DNA from: Chromera velia
Lineage: Eukaryota > Sar > Chromeraceae
Direction: 5' to 3'
Length of the DNA: 43,772 nucleotides
Assembly (NCBI GenBank): GCA_018398765.1
Contig: JAHBMJ010005836.1
Coordinates: forward strand, 20,202 to 63,973
The position numbers were made by a program, and so were the translations under genes. This document shows positions 43,492 through 43,772 of the stretch, piece by piece; position 1 is the stretch's first letter; the number at the start of each line of letters is the position of its first letter. The notes below the pieces were generated by a model. That model worked only from the letters and a program-made list of their open reading frames with translations. It did no database searches and was not told the origin of the DNA.

Positions 43492-43772
43492 TCAACTTGC
43501 CTTATCGACAGAATGGACCTTCTTGAGACAGTCGGCTATAGCTTTGGAACCGCTTCTAGGCAGAATTGTGCACAACAGCAACACCATATCCTTCATTTTT
43601 TTCTCATTATCAGAAGTGCCCCTCCCGGTTGCACCTGCAACGCGTTGTGCGATCTGTATTCTTATGTCAATGGGTGCTTTCTGCTTCGCAATTTCGTACA
43701 GTTCTTTCAGCCTGTTCCGTTCCCTTTCTGTGTCCTTACATTCCGTCAGAACATGAACCTCATCTTTGATCA
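43492..43772 (-). mobile_element. LINE-like reverse-transcriptase C-terminal fragment (runs off edge)
   Basis: A minus-strand frame enters from the right edge and is open for 92 codons to TGA at 43492-43494. It begins KDEVHVLTECKDTERERNRL. The pattern E-V-H-x-L-x-x-C followed by a charged E/R-rich helix is typical of the region after the RT domain in many non-LTR retrotransposons. The rest (KKMKDMVLLLCTILPRSGS) is less diagnostic. The upstream catalytic part, if present, lies outside the window, so the call is tentative. Confidence 0.5.

Overview
The window looks like nuclear DNA of an intron-rich, photosynthetic-type alveolate. A chromerid such as Chromera velia is my best guess, but this is an inference and not proven. 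Reasons: roughly balanced base composition; dense short introns (I could place 35 donors by reading phase); at least 11 copies of the palindrome TGCATGCA, an ApiAP2-type motif best known from apicomplexans; protist-style polytopic and EGF-domain membrane proteins; and many microsatellites. No prokaryotic operon, rRNA or convincing tRNA was seen.

Layout. Positions 1-4165 (minus) hold most of a type I membrane protein: LamG-like ectodomain, two EGF domains, a transmembrane helix and an acidic tail. Its 5' end is not found and its 3' end may run off the left edge. Positions 4.2-5.4 kb are simple repeats. Positions 5.4-6.1 kb hold a dispersed repeat followed by a GC-rich palindromic island. Positions 6437-14978 (plus) hold a gene of about 20 exons for a polytopic membrane protein of about 1,520 residues with a very long acidic/Ser-rich tail. 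At 16.1-16.7 kb a second copy of the same repeat-plus-island module precedes an intronless ankyrin-repeat gene (17009-18523). Next comes a complete non-autonomous hAT-type transposon (18905-20767) with terminal inverted repeats and an 8-bp target-site duplication.

Positions 22862-26757 (minus) encode a secreted phytase-like esterase fused to a cadherin/VCBS-like domain (8 exons, all phases consistent). It is divergent from a two-exon proline-rich gene (27386-28408). Positions 28.4-35.1 kb are a repeat field: a 189-bp satellite in nine copies, a directly duplicated segment of about 715 bp, and a purine tract. A small four-exon gene (35205-36254, minus) is divergent from a fatty-acid elongase (ELO) gene (36856-39280, plus; 6 exons), with another GC-palindrome island between them. 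From 42.0 kb the DNA is AT-rich transposon-type sequence, with a broken ORF and the C-terminal end of a LINE-like reverse transcriptase running off the right edge.

The genes are not an obvious pathway. Most encode membrane or secreted proteins. The most unusual shared features are cis-elements: (1) GC-palindrome plus TGCATGC islands a few hundred bases upstream of four plus-strand genes, three of them at divergent pairs; (2) a duplicated promoter-proximal module at two of these; (3) duplicated 3' splice acceptors in two unrelated genes; (4) a splice-donor consensus dominated by C or G at +3 (GTCAGT class).
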